Made by a program: the position numbers and the translations under genes | Origin: Dillenia suffruticosa | Taxonomy: Eukaryota > Streptophyta > Magnoliopsida > Dilleniales > Dilleniaceae | Reading direction: 5' to 3' | Length of the DNA stretch: 64,000 nt | Assembly: GCA_033439265.1 (NCBI GenBank) | Contig: JAVTVX010000016.1 | Location: 23,251,201 to 23,315,200 of the forward strand | Shown here: positions 1 to 13,100 of the stretch, one piece after another | How the letters are laid out: the number at the start of each line of letters is the position of its first letter | Numbering within the stretch: the stretch's first letter is position 1 | The notes under the pieces: generated by a model | What the model was told of the DNA's origin: nothing | Seen by the model: only the letters and a program-made list of their open reading frames with translations | Database searches by the model: none

Positions 1-73
1 AGGAGTGAGTCCTAAATTTACAAAGTTAAATAAAAGGTTATTGACTATTCATGGTTGTTTCGAGAAACAGCAC

Positions 74-78
<5 letters not shown>

Positions 79-103
<25 letters not shown>
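79..103. repeat. (CT)n microsatellite
   Basis: About twelve CT units in a row in the gene-free left end. Confidence 0.9.
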
Positions 104-111
<8 letters not shown>

Positions 112-569
112 TCTCAAATTCTTTATACTATATTGAACTAGTTCATGGTCCATTTGGTACTTGTAACATGAGACCTTGCATTTAAAAAAAAAAAGAATAA
201 TATTTTGTAAAAAAATATATTAATTCAATAATAAGGGATAAAAAGCAAAAAAGGGAAAAAAAAATAGAAATTGTGCAATTAGATTACCGGTCATTTTACT
301 ATCTAATGTGGCTGTGAGATGGATTAAATCGTGTCCATTCAAAATTTTTAAATTTTTTAAAAAAGTATGATATGGGTAATAAGGGATAATAAAAATAAAA
401 AAATAAAATAAAATAAACACGTTCCTTTAACCGGACGATAAGAGGTTCACATCGAGTCATCGTTGTGGGCGTCCCTTGATCTTCCATGGAAACATCGTCT
501 CCCAATAAACTACAATTTTACCTACCTTCAACATAATTTTATAATATATATATTTTTTAAATCAATTAT

Positions 570-727
570 TATTTAAAGTTATATTACGATTAATTCGGTC
601 CGAATATTATTGGATCCTATTTTAAAAAAGTTCTTTAAATATAATTTTTTTTATTTTAAATTTTGAATTTAAAATTTGATTAAAAAATTTATCATTTTTA
701 TCTATTAAACCAACTGTGTATTGATAT
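570..727 (+). repeat. AT-rich dispersed repeat, copy 1
   Basis: This is a member of a roughly 160-bp non-coding family found repeatedly in the window. Landmarks in order are ATTAATTCGG, then GGATCCTATTT, then a run of T's, then AATTTAAAATTTGATTAAA, then ACCAACTGTGTATTGATA. I saw no coding capacity and no clear target-site duplication. Confidence 0.55.
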
Positions 728-1798
728 ACACACGTACACGTATAAATAAATCACTATTATTTTTGTCGATTAGACTAAAAAAGAGCTTTTCAGGTTAGAA
801 ATTGTGAACTGGTGATCAACACAGCCACCATATTAAATATTGTTTTGAGAGGTACGATGTTAACATCAAGAGTATGATATGAACTCATATTTAAAGTATT
901 AAATATAACTCAAATTCGATATTTTATAATAGAAATTTTATCATTATTTTGAGAAAAAATAATATCGATTGATTATTTTTTTAGGGGTGCCAAGAAAATA
1001 AAAACAAAATAACTTAGTCAAGTGTGACTTATAAGTTAAGATTAGAGTATAGCAAAATTATACTCCAACAAAATTTAAATCTACAATAATATGTGAGGTG
1101 GACCAATGGGATCAAAGCATCTTGATAGGGTGTGATCACTAGACTTGGATAGAGGTGCTATGTTAGAAAAATAGAAGACATTGGTTTTAGTGATCTATCA
1201 GTTGTTCCCTCCAAATTCGATCATTTAAGAAAACACCCATTTTGAGAGATAGATGATTATGATTACAACAAAACCCAAGTGACCTAAACCTCAAAATCCT
1301 CAACCCCCCCCCCCCACAAGGACCCAATCAACTAGAGTGGTCTATGAAAACCTCTTCTACTCTTGGGATAAGCACCTATTTGGGTCTTTCTGTACCAATA
1401 CAAAATCATTATACTTGAATTCTGAAATTAGATACCACCCACGTTGTCCTATATTATTCAATGATGTTTTTACCATCATTTTATATGTTTAGAAATCCTT
1501 GTGTTCAATTAATATCATATTTATGACATTGCAATGGTATATGGCTGATTGCTTGACTATGCAAGACAATAGCACTCGGGATCATTGTGTTAAAGAAAAT
1601 CTTGTATTAAAATTAAACCGATTATTAAAATATATCTTGTATCAGAATAAATCGATTATGATTGCTCGGCCATGCAAGGGGTGGATAGACGCTCGGAATT
1701 CCTTGTCTGGCTCTAGTTTATTTTCTTTAATCATTCTCTTAATAGTAGTCAAGTCCTTTGATGAAATTTTATCTTTTCATTCAAAAAATAAAATTAAC

Positions 1799-1903
1799 TT
1801 GTAGGAGAGGCAATGAGGTACATTAATACCATCGCTTTCCTTTACTTACTGGTCTCGGATTCGACTCTCTCGTACTGAAAAAAAAAAAAAAAAAATTGTA
1901 GGA
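1799..1903 (+). mobile_element. Short A-tailed tRNA-like SINE (1)
   Basis: An insert of about 90 bp contains a B-box-like GGATTCGACTC and ends in an 18-19 base A tail. It is flanked by TTGTAGGA at 1799-1806 and again at 1896-1903, which reads as an 8-bp target-site duplication. Size, A tail and duplication suggest a short SINE, but the A box is weak. Confidence 0.45.
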
Positions 1904-3684
1904 CAAGTGGAAAAGGAATATGACTTGAAAAGGTAAGGAACAAATATTAGGTTTCCTCATATGCATAAAAGGACATAGTTAGGGCCACCAACCAAAGCTC
2001 GGCCTCACGGATACAAATTTTAAAAGAATGGTCAGCTTTGAAGATCACATTATTAATTTGATAAACTTTTTCTTTAAGGACTTAAGGCCAACAGAAAAGA
2101 ATTAGTCATTTTCATGTAAAGAAATATTATTTATCATGATCAAAATATAACTCTTACCAATCCGATCAAAACCCGAAAGAAGATAGCTATCCCTCGGAAT
2201 TTTATCCCTAATTACATGTAATTTTAAGAAAAATTCATAAATTTCTAACTTTGCTCGTGGGTCGAAATCTTAACCCAGCTTCTCTAAAATTTTAATCCCG
2301 ATTGCAACAATAAACGTTTATGAAATCAGAGATATTTTAGTCATTTTTCTTTTTTTTTTTTTATAAATCATCGGTATTTAATAATTACATTAGATATGAC
2401 TTCTGTTTTCTTTGGACACAAAAGTTGAATATGAAATCTTGACTATGGGAAACTAATGTCTGGACCAACTAGATATCGATAAAATAATTTTTTTTGTTTT
2501 CATTTGGTGAATGTTGTCATGATAATTAATATTCCATCCACGTATATTTTTCAATATCATTTATGAGTTACAACATGTATCCTCTAATAAGGTATAACTA
2601 CTAAAGTTGGTCTTTTGTTTTCATTTTATTTAAATCACGGGTTTCTCGGGAGCAATCAACCGTGTACACAAAAAGCTACACGGAATAAAACTCATGAACA
2701 TATGTGGTATTCCTACAACCAAATGGATTATCAAAATTCTCCTCAAAATTAATAGAATTCTCAATGAACAAACTATCCCCACAAAATTTTTATTATTTAA
2801 TTATATTAAAAGTGACATTGTTTATAGTTTTGATACAGTGCGGATTAGGGCTTTGGTCTTGCGAATGAATCGCTTAAAGGAAGTCGACCCTTTAAGAGTT
2901 TAGTCCAGCTTGCTTATGCACTAACACTATTTTTAAGTTTGTCTAAAATGAACTTGAGTGTCGACTTTGAACTTATTTATAGGAGAAAACTCGATTAAAT
3001 TTAGCTTGACTTATTCAATGAGCCTGAATTTATTAGGGGTTTATAGTTTTTTCAATAAATTAACCTTAACTCAACTGTATGCATATTGTAATGAACTATA
3101 TATAAACCTTCTCTAAATCGACTCATTTCTAGTCCTAATTTGTGTGACGACTAGAATTAATACGAGAATTTTGTAAATTTGGATTTGTCTAGATATGTAC
3201 CATGCTTGTTTTTTCTAAGAGTTGCACCTTTAGTTTATTTGTAGGGTACAAATATATCATCTTTTGCATCCAAAAAAAATGAAGAAGAAGAAGAAGAAGA
3301 TCTAGAAATAGTTTTGATAATGTAAGAGAGATCTCAACCCATTTTTTTCTTTCTATAAGTCCTTGTTTTGCTTTTCTTACATGTGCGCGAGAAAACTGAG
3401 TCATGTGACCGAAGGCATTATTTTTGCTGGAGAAAAGAAGAGCTGGCATGGATGGAGGATTGGATAGAGCCTGTGAAGATTTGAAAATTACAGGTTGGTC
3501 TGAAAGATTCACACCCTCAAAAACACAACCTGTAAAGTCAACCTTTAACTGTACCCTCTCACTCTCTTTCTCTTCTTTTTTATAGTTTGCATGAGAATAC
3601 GTGAGCCTATTAATGCGGATCTAACCATCTCTTTGAGAATGAGCATGTCTGTCGTTTTCCTCTCTTTTGAAAAATTTAAATCCA

Positions 3685-3716
3685 TCATGCATGCATGCAT
3701 GCATATACATGCATAT
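3685..3716. repeat. CATG/GCAT microsatellite
   Basis: Overlapping CATGCATG units form a cluster of RY-type motifs. No gene lies close enough to give them a regulatory role. Confidence 0.7.
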
Positions 3717-3889
3717 ATATTATGCATAATCACATAACATTATACATATATATTCTTTGTATGCACAAGTATAATAAAGTATCCCTCAAATTACTAATGC
3801 TTGTTCCTCAAATCAAACCTTGATCAAGTGATTATCAACTCTAGATTTATAGAAAGTCCTCCTAAATGATATGCAACAATACAATAGTA

Positions 3890-3914
3890 ATATATATATA
3901 TATATATATATATA
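3890..3914. repeat. (TA)n microsatellite
   Basis: About twelve TA units in the spacer left of SAM50. Confidence 0.9.
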
Positions 3915-4110
3915 CTAAATAAGTATTTCGTTACGTGTTAACAAATCAAAGTATATATAGGTGAGATAAGCGAAATGGCTTAATTAATCAAATTTGATTA
4001 AATTGAAGGAGCTATTCTCACGTATGCATGGATATATGATAAATTTAATATAGGCGTCAGAGGTATTTTTTGTCTCCTTATCAAGTATTCTTTTTTTTTA
4101 TTATTATTAT

Positions 4111-4200
4111 ATCAATCGATATCTGAAATCATATTTCTATTAATTCGGTTCAGGATTTACAATGACCCATTTAAAGGATTACTCTCCCAACGTAATTTGA
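4111..4200 (+). repeat. AT-rich dispersed repeat, partial copy
   Basis: The left half of the same family as 5234-5398 is recognisable: TCGATAT, AATCATATTTC, ATTAATTCGGTT, ACCCATTTAAAGGAT, then CAACGTAATTT. The right half is not recognisable. Confidence 0.5.
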
Positions 4201-4791
4201 TCCATAGCCAAATCATAAATCAAATTCAAAAACTTAATTATAGGATCTAACATCAATCCCACTACGCCAACCAGATCATTGCTCTTATCAAGTATTCTAT
4301 GTACCCCACAAGTGTGACATCTTACCCGTCCTTGTCCATCCAACGGCTGAAAAACATTTGATTGAGAGAAAAACCAATGGTCTCTTAGTTGAGCATAGGT
4401 CAATTTGAGAAGTGATATTCTCTCCTAGTTGTCTTTTGTTTTTGTTTTTTTTGGAACAAGTAGCCTCCTTGCCTGTTGTTTAGCTTTTTAAATACTTTGG
4501 GTAAGTATGAGTTAGTTTATTCAAGAGTAGGCTCATATAAGAGATGATCTCACCTCAGCTCAATTTTTCCCTTTTTTTTTTGGGGGGGACTATTTTTAAA
4601 AAAAAAATGCTATTTATGAGACGTGTTATACTTTTTGTAACAATAAAGAAAATGGTAGGATTTTCATTTGAGTAGCATATATTTATAATCTATTTGAAAT
4701 ATTACCTTACAGTACTAAATAAGTTATTGGGTATTTTTCAATCGTTTCGGTACTTGTAAGATGATTAGCGGTATAACTCTTTCCTCAAAAA

Positions 4792-4894
4792 ATATTATTA
4801 CTGTCCCCAAGAGAAAAACGTAGTGGTATAAAACCCTTCCCCCAATCTGATGATTCTAGATTCAAATCTTTATAAAAAAAAAAATACTATTACT
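4792..4894 (+). mobile_element. Short A-tailed tRNA-like SINE (2)
   Basis: An insert of about 80 bp contains GTAGTGGTAT, CCCCCAATCTGATGATT and AGATTCAAATCTTT, then an A run. The flanks ATATTATTACT (4792-4802) and ATACTATTACT (4884-4894) match with one mismatch and look like a target-site duplication. The internal sequence is clearly related to the element at 6103-6212. Confidence 0.55.
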
Positions 4895-5233
4895 TTCAAA
4901 TTTTATTTTGGTACGTTGGTTGGGTGTCGGCCTTCTTGTTTGAAATTTATCCAAATCGAAATAGTACTTCTCAAAAATCAAGTTAGGCCTCTCCGGCTAA
5001 GCTGGGTACAGGACCTGGATGAGCTTAATTTTGACTAATAAATAGTATAATTGGATTTGTTTCTCATGTTTGGAATAGCCCTGAGAGTCTCTGTAGTCCC
5101 CAATTTGGGCTGCTATTGAGTAGCATGTCCCATTTTACATAGAATTTGAAAATCATTTCTGATAAATAGTAGTGCCCAAATTAAGCTCCCTAAAAGGAAG
5201 AAAAGAAAATATCTATTTTTTCTTTGTTTTTAC

Positions 5234-5398
5234 TGTCGATATTCGTAATCATATTTCGATTAATTCGATTCAAATGTCTACAGGATCTTATTTAGTGGAT
5301 GACTCTCTTAACGTAATTTTTTTTATTTTTGAGTTTTAAACTGAAATTTAATTAAAAAATCAAGTACTCTATCCCATTAGTCCCACTGTCTGTTGATA
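5234..5398 (+). repeat. AT-rich dispersed repeat, best full copy
   Basis: This is the most complete copy of the family. In order it shows GTCGATATTCG, AATCATATTTCGATTAATTC, TACAGGATCTTATTTAGTGG, GACTCTCTTAACGTAATTTT, AATTTAATTAAAAAATC, TATCCCATTAGTCCCACTG and TGTTGATA. The ends are loosely complementary (TCGATA and TTGATA). It has no open reading frame. Confidence 0.6.
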
Positions 5399-5504
5399 AA
5401 AACAAATTGTAACCCCCCAATGTGATCCATTTGGTCATCAGAGAGTAGATGGTCGAGCCACATAATTAGACAAACCATGGACACCACAGCTGTATAGTCA
5501 AGAG

Positions 5505-5521
5505 ACGGGGGGGGGGGGGGG

Positions 5522-5553
<32 letters not shown>
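5505..5553. repeat. G-run followed by (GA)n
   Basis: A run of about fifteen G's passes directly into an imperfect GA repeat. Confidence 0.9.
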
Positions 5554-6102
5554 CGAATCTTTTGCACACCATTATTTTAAGGGGGAAGAGATATTAGCAT
5601 TCATTATAACTCTAGATCTTTACCAAACGATAAAAAAATTAAAGATTATAAGATCTATGTCTTCTTTCCCATCTGGCAAAGGTTGTAGTCTTCAAGTAAT
5701 CCCATGTCTTAATTACGTGGTTGGCTGATGATGTTGGTTATTTCCCCGTCATTGCAGAATTTTGGGGTAATCTTGTACAGAATTTTGTGCTTGCTTATGA
5801 TTAAGCAAACACGTTTCTGATTGGGATCGCATAAGCTCTCAAGTTTGTGTATGAGTCTGTCACCCAAGCACCGATCATTGGCCCTTCCAAACCTTATTAT
5901 AAACGAGGCCAAGCAACCAACAGACAGTTACACTAAATCCCTTCACTAAATCCCTTAATCAAAATTCGGATATGAATTTTGAGAATGAAAAAAACTATAT
6001 TAAAAAAACCCCTCTTATAGAAGGTCCAATAATAACTCAAGCCGGTTTAGTGAATACATAATTTCGAATACCGATTGATCAAGTAAAAAAATAATAATAA
6101 TA

Positions 6103-6212
6103 AACAAGGCCGAGAAGTCCACAAGGAGACAGTTTAGTGGTACAAACCCCCCTCCCCCAATCTGGTGATCTCATATTCAAATTTTTGTACAACCAATAAA
6201 AAAAACAAGGCC
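6103..6212 (+). mobile_element. Short A-tailed tRNA-like SINE (3)
   Basis: An insert of about 90 bp contains TTTAGTGGTACAAAC, CCCCCAATCTGGTGATCTC and ATATTCAAATTTTTGTAC, then an A run. The direct repeat AACAAGGCC occurs at 6103-6111 and 6204-6212 and extends to 12 bp with one mismatch. The body is homologous to the element at 4792-4894, which makes a family of at least two. Confidence 0.6.
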
Positions 6213-7185
6213 AAGCAAGAAGCACACATCACTTGTACCAAATGACTTGTCAAGATGAGTCAATCTGCAGTAAAATAGCTCCCAACAAGCATGAAACAAG
6301 CTCTTTAACCTTTTAAAAAAAAAAAAAAAGGCTTGGCCCAAAAGTATCATATGATATGAATCTATTTGTAGACAACTAGGACCGGCTAACTCAGAGTTTT
6401 AATACATCGAGTCTCATTTTGGCACACAAATTTAAATATATTTTTATATATACAAACTCGAAATTTTAGATAAATAACCACGTGGGACTGAGCTCCTTTT
6501 GAGCTTACCCACAAGCTGCTTACGAACAGCTTAATTCATTTAGCACCCACATACAACATAACACACAAATGGAGTCTCAACTTACAAACAAGCCTACACA
6601 ATATACACAAACTCAACACATTTCATAGACGAGTGATAGTTGTGTACATGTTTGGAAGGCTCAAACTCGCGGCTTAACTCATTTGCTTCCCTACCTATAA
6701 AATATTAGACCATCTCCATCAAACAATTGATAGTTTCAAAGAGGGACTAGGCCCTTTTATTACCTTAATCCGAATATGAACATGCAAAACTATGGCATCA
6801 AGATTATAAGTGCAAAACAGAATCTCAATTTTGGAAATCTATTCCAAAATAAATAATAAAAAATACAAACTCCTTTCGAGTGATTTTCATGGTACAGACA
6901 GCCTCTGCAACTATGTTTTCTTTTCAAGTGCTTCTGTACCTAACGATTGAGTTTACTCTGCTATTTTCTTGTATTCTCACATCATGAAATTGCATGATTT
7001 TCCCATCTTCCATGACCAAGAAGTGAGTTTACAATGGGGGAAAGAAACATAGTGCAGTCTGAATAGAGATGATTGAAAGAAATAAAGTTCCCGTATGGTT
7101 ATAAAGCCCATATATTATGTAATCAACAAGCCTCAAGGATTGTGGACGTCAAACATGAATGAGATAGGGTGACTTGGTTCACTCC

Positions 7186-10100
7186 TTACATAGGAGAAGA
7201 GAAGCAGAAATGCATACCAGTCTTCCCGTGGTCATGTTGAAGTTGATTAACAATGAAACAGTAGTTAACCTGCCAAAAGAAATTAAGCTTTTTAGTTAAA
7301 TCCAAAAGTAAATACACAAATAAATAAGGGGAAGGGATGATGACAGGAATGAAGCATTAAAAGTGTCTACTCAACCCCATTACTCCCAGAACTACACCAC
7401 TAGTTTTATATACCACCTTATAATAAGATAGCTAGGAGAGTTCCTGAAATAATTAACATTGACTCCAAAACAACTCTACACAGCCTAAAATCTGATTACT
7501 TGGGGACTGGGACATGAACTATCATCTTCAAACTCCAAAAAGGGCCATTTTCAGACCGAAACTGGTACGTCCATATAAGCATTAATTATCCCGTCATGTG
7601 AAAAATTTTTAATGAACTTGTTCCAAACTAACCCTAAAAGAGGGTCACTTCTCAGGCGTGAGATACACGGTAAATCCTTTTAGTGTTAGGTAAGCATTGG
7701 TAACATTTTGTGAATGTGCCCTAAAAGATAGATCTGCACATTCCAGTTTACATAACCCGAGTTCTCCTCAGCTGTTATCATATAAACATCTAAATAAAAT
7801 GCCTTACCTCCATGCGGAATAGTCTGGTAGGAACAACAATCCCAATTCCAGCCGAGGTTCGAAATGACTCCCGGAACTTCTGGAGTGAAAAATTCTTAAA
7901 CTCATTCCCAGATAATTGGGCAATATTCCCAGTAGTAGCAAAAAGATGTCCATGAATTCCAGCTTCTCTTAGAACTTTTAATGGCAGATTAAAAGAAAGA
8001 TCTGCAAAAGCAGTCACTGCAAAGTCTCCTCCAAGAGCATCTCTTCCGGTATTATCAGAATTTTCATCACCAGATTTATCCTTAATTTGCCTTCTGTGTT
8101 CAGTAGGGCCCAATCCCCGCGACTTGAACCCCATTACAGTTGTTGGCCCTCCCAAGGAACAAACAGCAGAGGCATTGCCACCCAAAAAGAACCTCTCTGG
8201 CAGGATCATAGGTGCATTCATGGATCCACTACCCCATGGAAAGAGAACACCAGCAGATAACCCAAAATTGATTGCAGAATGAAAGAAGCCCAAGGGTAAA
8301 GCATAACGAACATCAAACTCCTGCTCACAAGATAAAATATATGGAACTCTTTAAATAATTCAGTGTATGGAGAATATTTGAGATGAACATCCAACTTGTA
8401 TCACATTTTCCATAATTAAGGATCAACTTGCTTTCAGGTGCACAGAGGGGGAAAAAAACTCAAGATGACTCGTCAAACGAATTAATTATGTCAAGAAAAA
8501 GTTCAGCAACAGCAGTCATTGATCATTTATGCAATTCATACACAATTCAAACAGAATACACAAACCAAGGAACACATAAAAAGCATCAAAGAGCAAGCAG
8601 GGACAGATACTTCAAAGCTCCAACCAGATGCTTAAAGGATGGACAGCCAACAAAGTATTAGAAACAGATATTGGATATAAATAATATACTGTCAATTCCA
8701 TGGGGAGATTTCCCACTAAGAAAATTGAAGAATAGCACTGATGAGAAGAAAAAAAGAAGGGTTTAGGACACTGCACCAAAGAGTTCAAGCAAAATTTACA
8801 AGATTGCAAAGAAATTCATGACATTATAGCTATTCTTGGGCAGGACAAATCATCCAAAGAGGATTGCAACTCTTACTTTTGAGGCTGTGGATCAAGTTAA
8901 TTTGATAATCTGCATATGTTGGTAATCAACACTGTTATCTTTTGGCCTTCTGATCCAGTGGTGTTGGATTGTACCAAGTGATGTTGCTACTTTAGGGTTA
9001 CACTCAGCATCTGAGTTCCTTTCTTCTTTCTGAGAAATTGGTTAAGATAAAAAACAAATCAAAACCCTAATGTGAGAAACTCGTAAATGATCTAAGCATG
9101 TTTGAGTTTCATTGTTGGAATCTCTATGTCTACCCCCTTGTTACAGCACCTTATCCACCCTTCTCATCTCATTCTCTCCCACATTCCAACCCCCTGTTGC
9201 AGGTTTCTCTCATCTTCCGGTCTAAGCTCCAATCCATCCGTTCAAGTGAGCTAGAATTGAAATGCTAACCACATAATGAAGAACAATATATTTTTCCTAC
9301 CAAAATAAACAAAAAGGATAGAATCTATTTTCTAGCAACATGAATATGTCAATCCAGCACTAGTCACTCCTTTGGACTAATAAATTCCCAAAACATATTA
9401 GATCACTCTTACAAAACCAGTTTCCCACTTGCTATGGAAGTAACAAGATTTGCTTCTTCTTCTTTTATACCTGTGGTCCTAATTTGGCAGTGAAATTATA
9501 ATGTTAGATGACCTATTTTATTTTCTTACTTAGTTTTCTCCGTCATTTTCCTTAATTTCCCTGGTGATGTTTTTATCGGCCAGAAAAACTCTTGGTCATG
9601 AATAGGATGTTCATATCAGATGGGATGGAAATAAGCCCAGCAGCTTGCTGTTTTCAGTACCCAAACAAAGGAATACAGCTCTTTTAACTAGCATCAGACA
9701 TAATAATTTCACAGCAAGATCATTATCCAAGGGCATCTATATATAACATAAATATATATACATATATATTATATACACATATTTATAATACATAGTGCAA
9801 CAATTCCATGCCTAAGAAATTGGCAAAAAAAAATTACATAAGATTATAGTTGTTAGAAAGCTTTCTATAGTACAAAAGATGAATTAAGAGAAGCCAGAAA
9901 AAACCTAGAACTGCAACCTTGTAATCCCAAATAAGAGCTATGAGAGTCCTCACGCATGCATGAAAAGAAAATAAGTGTATCTTCTGAAGACAAGATACAA
10001 ACTTACCACAGACCAGGCTTTATTTATCTAGAACAAGAAGACACATGAATAATTCAAACAAGCATATATTTGTATGAATTTGTACAAAACAAATTAACCA

Positions 10101-13100
10101 AGTCATTCCAAAACTTAAGATTTGGGACTAATCTCCTAAAAGATGTCTCATGGCATAACATAGTCAAAGACAACATTACCTCATTTCCATTTTCATAGGA
10201 CAAGAAAAGATGGAAGCATTCTTATCCAAAATAATAATAATAATAAAATAATAAAATAATAAAATAATAAAATAAAATAAAATAAAATTCTTGGGGTTCT
10301 GGGTTTCCCTAGAGATAGCTCATGTGCTTGGTGGGATTCCATTCTTGTTTTACTTTTTTGTCCGAATGCAACAAATGAAGTTCCAATTAATGAAAAAGGA
10401 TAAATGATGTACTAGACCTGGCGTATAAATTTTAAGACCCGACTATCAGGTGAAAGGCCTCCAATATGAGTAGATGAAACAAAAGCATATCCCTTAGTTG
10501 GCCTGACAGGAGAATTTCTTTTGTCAATCTTGAATGTGTATTTTAAAGATGAGACCAAGGCATGTCCAAGCTGCCTCCTTATTGTCGCAGATGCCATTTG
10601 AGACGGATCCATTAAGGTACGCCAGGTAAGACCATATGCCAAGTCATGGTGTTTGGTTGATAATAGGCCAAGAGATAGGCCTAGTGCTCGGTCCTTGTAT
10701 GAAGAGAACTTTAGCCAATCTTGGGAAAGTAGAGATGCTCGAGCTGTTACTGGGGTTTTAAATCCCTTAAATTTAGGAACATGCACGCCAGCACTAACCT
10801 CTGATGTTTGGTCCCAACCATACGCCCAGGAACCATCCCACTTGTCTCCATAACCCAGCAAATTTTTGTACTTAAGTGATCCCTCAAGTGACCAAGATTT
10901 AGCCTACAAAAGCAAATTAAAATATCAAAGATCATATGATGAGTTTGAATAATAATATACTTACCCTTCAATCCAAAGTAAAATTATACATAGTAGCCAC
11001 ATGATAGGTAACTACCAGTACTTATTGATTGTCTGGACCAGGTCCTTCCCAATAAAAAGTTCCTACCATTCAAGAATTAAACTTTGCCATTCATTCCATT
11101 TTTCATAAAATCGATTTTATTTTTGGCTTTAGAGTCCCTGGAATTAAACCATCCTACTGGCAATTACTAGTATTTCCATTCCCAGGTCGCTACATGCAAT
11201 TCCTTCTAGTTGAACTCCAATGAAGAAAGCAGAGATTTATTCTGATTTCAGAGAGGTTAGTTCTAAAAATTTAGAAAGCTAAGCAGTTACTAATTCAGCA
11301 AAGACAATGACGGCAGGCAAAAGGTCACACTTGGCAAGGTGTATAACTATGAACCTCAATGACTTGTCACATTGCTTCAGGTGACAGAACTTCAGGCAGA
11401 CCAAATATGAATTTAAAACCTTTCTTGCACAAAAGAAATTTTAATTTCAGGACATAAATGAAGGACAAGCTCCTCTCCCAGAAAATAAAAAATAGAAAGT
11501 AAAAATAATAACTCAAAGATTGAATTGTAAAATCTCTAGTTTAAAAAAGAATGCCAGAAATGCAATTCCTCTAACCATTTAGGGTGGCTGTGATTGGAAA
11601 CAGTATTTTTCCTAACTTGTGTAGTTTATCATAACTAATGGTGTTAACTATGTTATATACACAGTTCAACCTCCACAATCAATTATATTGTGAACCCAAC
11701 CTCTCATGTAAAATTTTCCAAATAGGCAGCATAAAACATTCTTGTTTAGTATCTGAAATTAAACCAATGGATAATCACCTTCACATTGGCTACTAATCGA
11801 TAAACTTATTCGCAGATGGATCCATAGAATGCAAGCCCCAGCCCCAAACCCCGAAACTATAGAATTTAGAGAGTTTCTACAACAGGATTTCTAATTTACT
11901 AGAAAGTATTAATAATTCAAATTAATGCCCTCTTTTTTTGAGAAACCTTGCTTATGCATGCAACAACTTGGCATTAGAGTTTAGTACCATCTATCAAGTT
12001 TCCTAATGTCCAATTATTCAAGTATATAAATCATTCATGTCCATCCTTTCAAAATGTTGTATGAGTGTCATGCCCAAAGAAGTTTCCTTAAGACACAAGC
12101 TCCTCTGAATTTGCTAGTGCGATATAATTTGATGGTAAGTGCAATGAAAGTCCACTATTGGCCTCATAAATACCTACAGAAACACATAGTGTTAGCCAGA
12201 ATAATATGCAACATCTGTGAGCTTAACTTGGTAAAAAAGTTTCCCAAACAACTTGAAACTTCTGGAAACTTAAGATAGCCACTGCAATACTTATCTTTCT
12301 CATCTCATGAATAAATATTACATGGGACCACTTTTTTGGTAATCCAGAAAGCTAATCTTTGATAGGCGGCTTCTGATTGAAATGCTTACACATGGTTGGC
12401 GATCCAAAAAAAAGCCCTTTAGAAAAATGCGGGCAGGGGGTGACATAGGGCATGTAAACTGAAATCCTCCAGCAGGCGCTTAACCATAATGAGAGGAAAT
12501 TTCTGCTGGCCACATATCCAGTCCTACCTTTCTGCATTGCATTGCATTGCATTGCTGCCCTGATTGGATGCTTGATTTTGTTCTCACAAAAAAAAAAGGC
12601 ATGTATACACACTTAACATGCATGTATATATAGGTATATACACATGACATTACCTATTGAGGTGTGGAAATGTCTAGGTGAAGTTGGGATAGCAATGTTA
12701 ACAGATCTTTTTAACAGAATTTGGCAAACCAAGAAAATGTCTCAAGCATGGAATGAGAGTATACTTGTACCGCTATATAAAAATAAAGGAAACATATAAG
12801 ATTGCTTAAATTATAGGAAAATTAAACTTATGAGTCATGCTATGAAGTTGTAGGAGAGAGTGATTGAGCATAGATTAAGATTGGAGATAAATGTGTCTCA
12901 GAATCAATTTAAATTTATATGAGGATGATCCACCACCGAAACAATTCACTTACTAAAACATTTGATAGAGACATTTAGAATACAGAAGAGAGACTTTAAT
13001 TTGTTATTCATTGATCTAAAAAAATATATATAATAGGATTTTTAGATGCCTATTGTGGTGAGCGTTAATAAAGAAGTAGATTTTCATCAGATACATTAAT

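Larger units (their letters stand above)
1..7185. other. Gene-free AT-rich spacer
   Basis: I see no supported gene here. The longest open frames (for example 1499-1804 on + and 3189-3512 on -) have no recognisable domain, no plausible splice partners and low-complexity composition. The stretch holds several repeats listed separately: short A-tailed tRNA-like SINEs, members of an AT-rich dispersed family, and CT, GA, TA and CATG microsatellites. It lies beyond the 3' end of the SAM50 gene. Confidence 0.6.

Noticed and set aside
1499..1804. 101-codon open frame on + in the left spacer
   Set aside because: No recognisable domain, AT-driven codon choice, no neighbours or splice logic. An open frame of this length is expected by chance in AT-rich DNA.
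3189..3512. 107-codon open frame on - in the left spacer
   Set aside because: No family recognised. Its Leu-rich run comes from a GAA microsatellite on the other strand, and no promoter context was seen.
10653..10853. + frame opposite SAM50 exon 2
   Set aside because: Shadow of the conserved Omp85 barrel exon.
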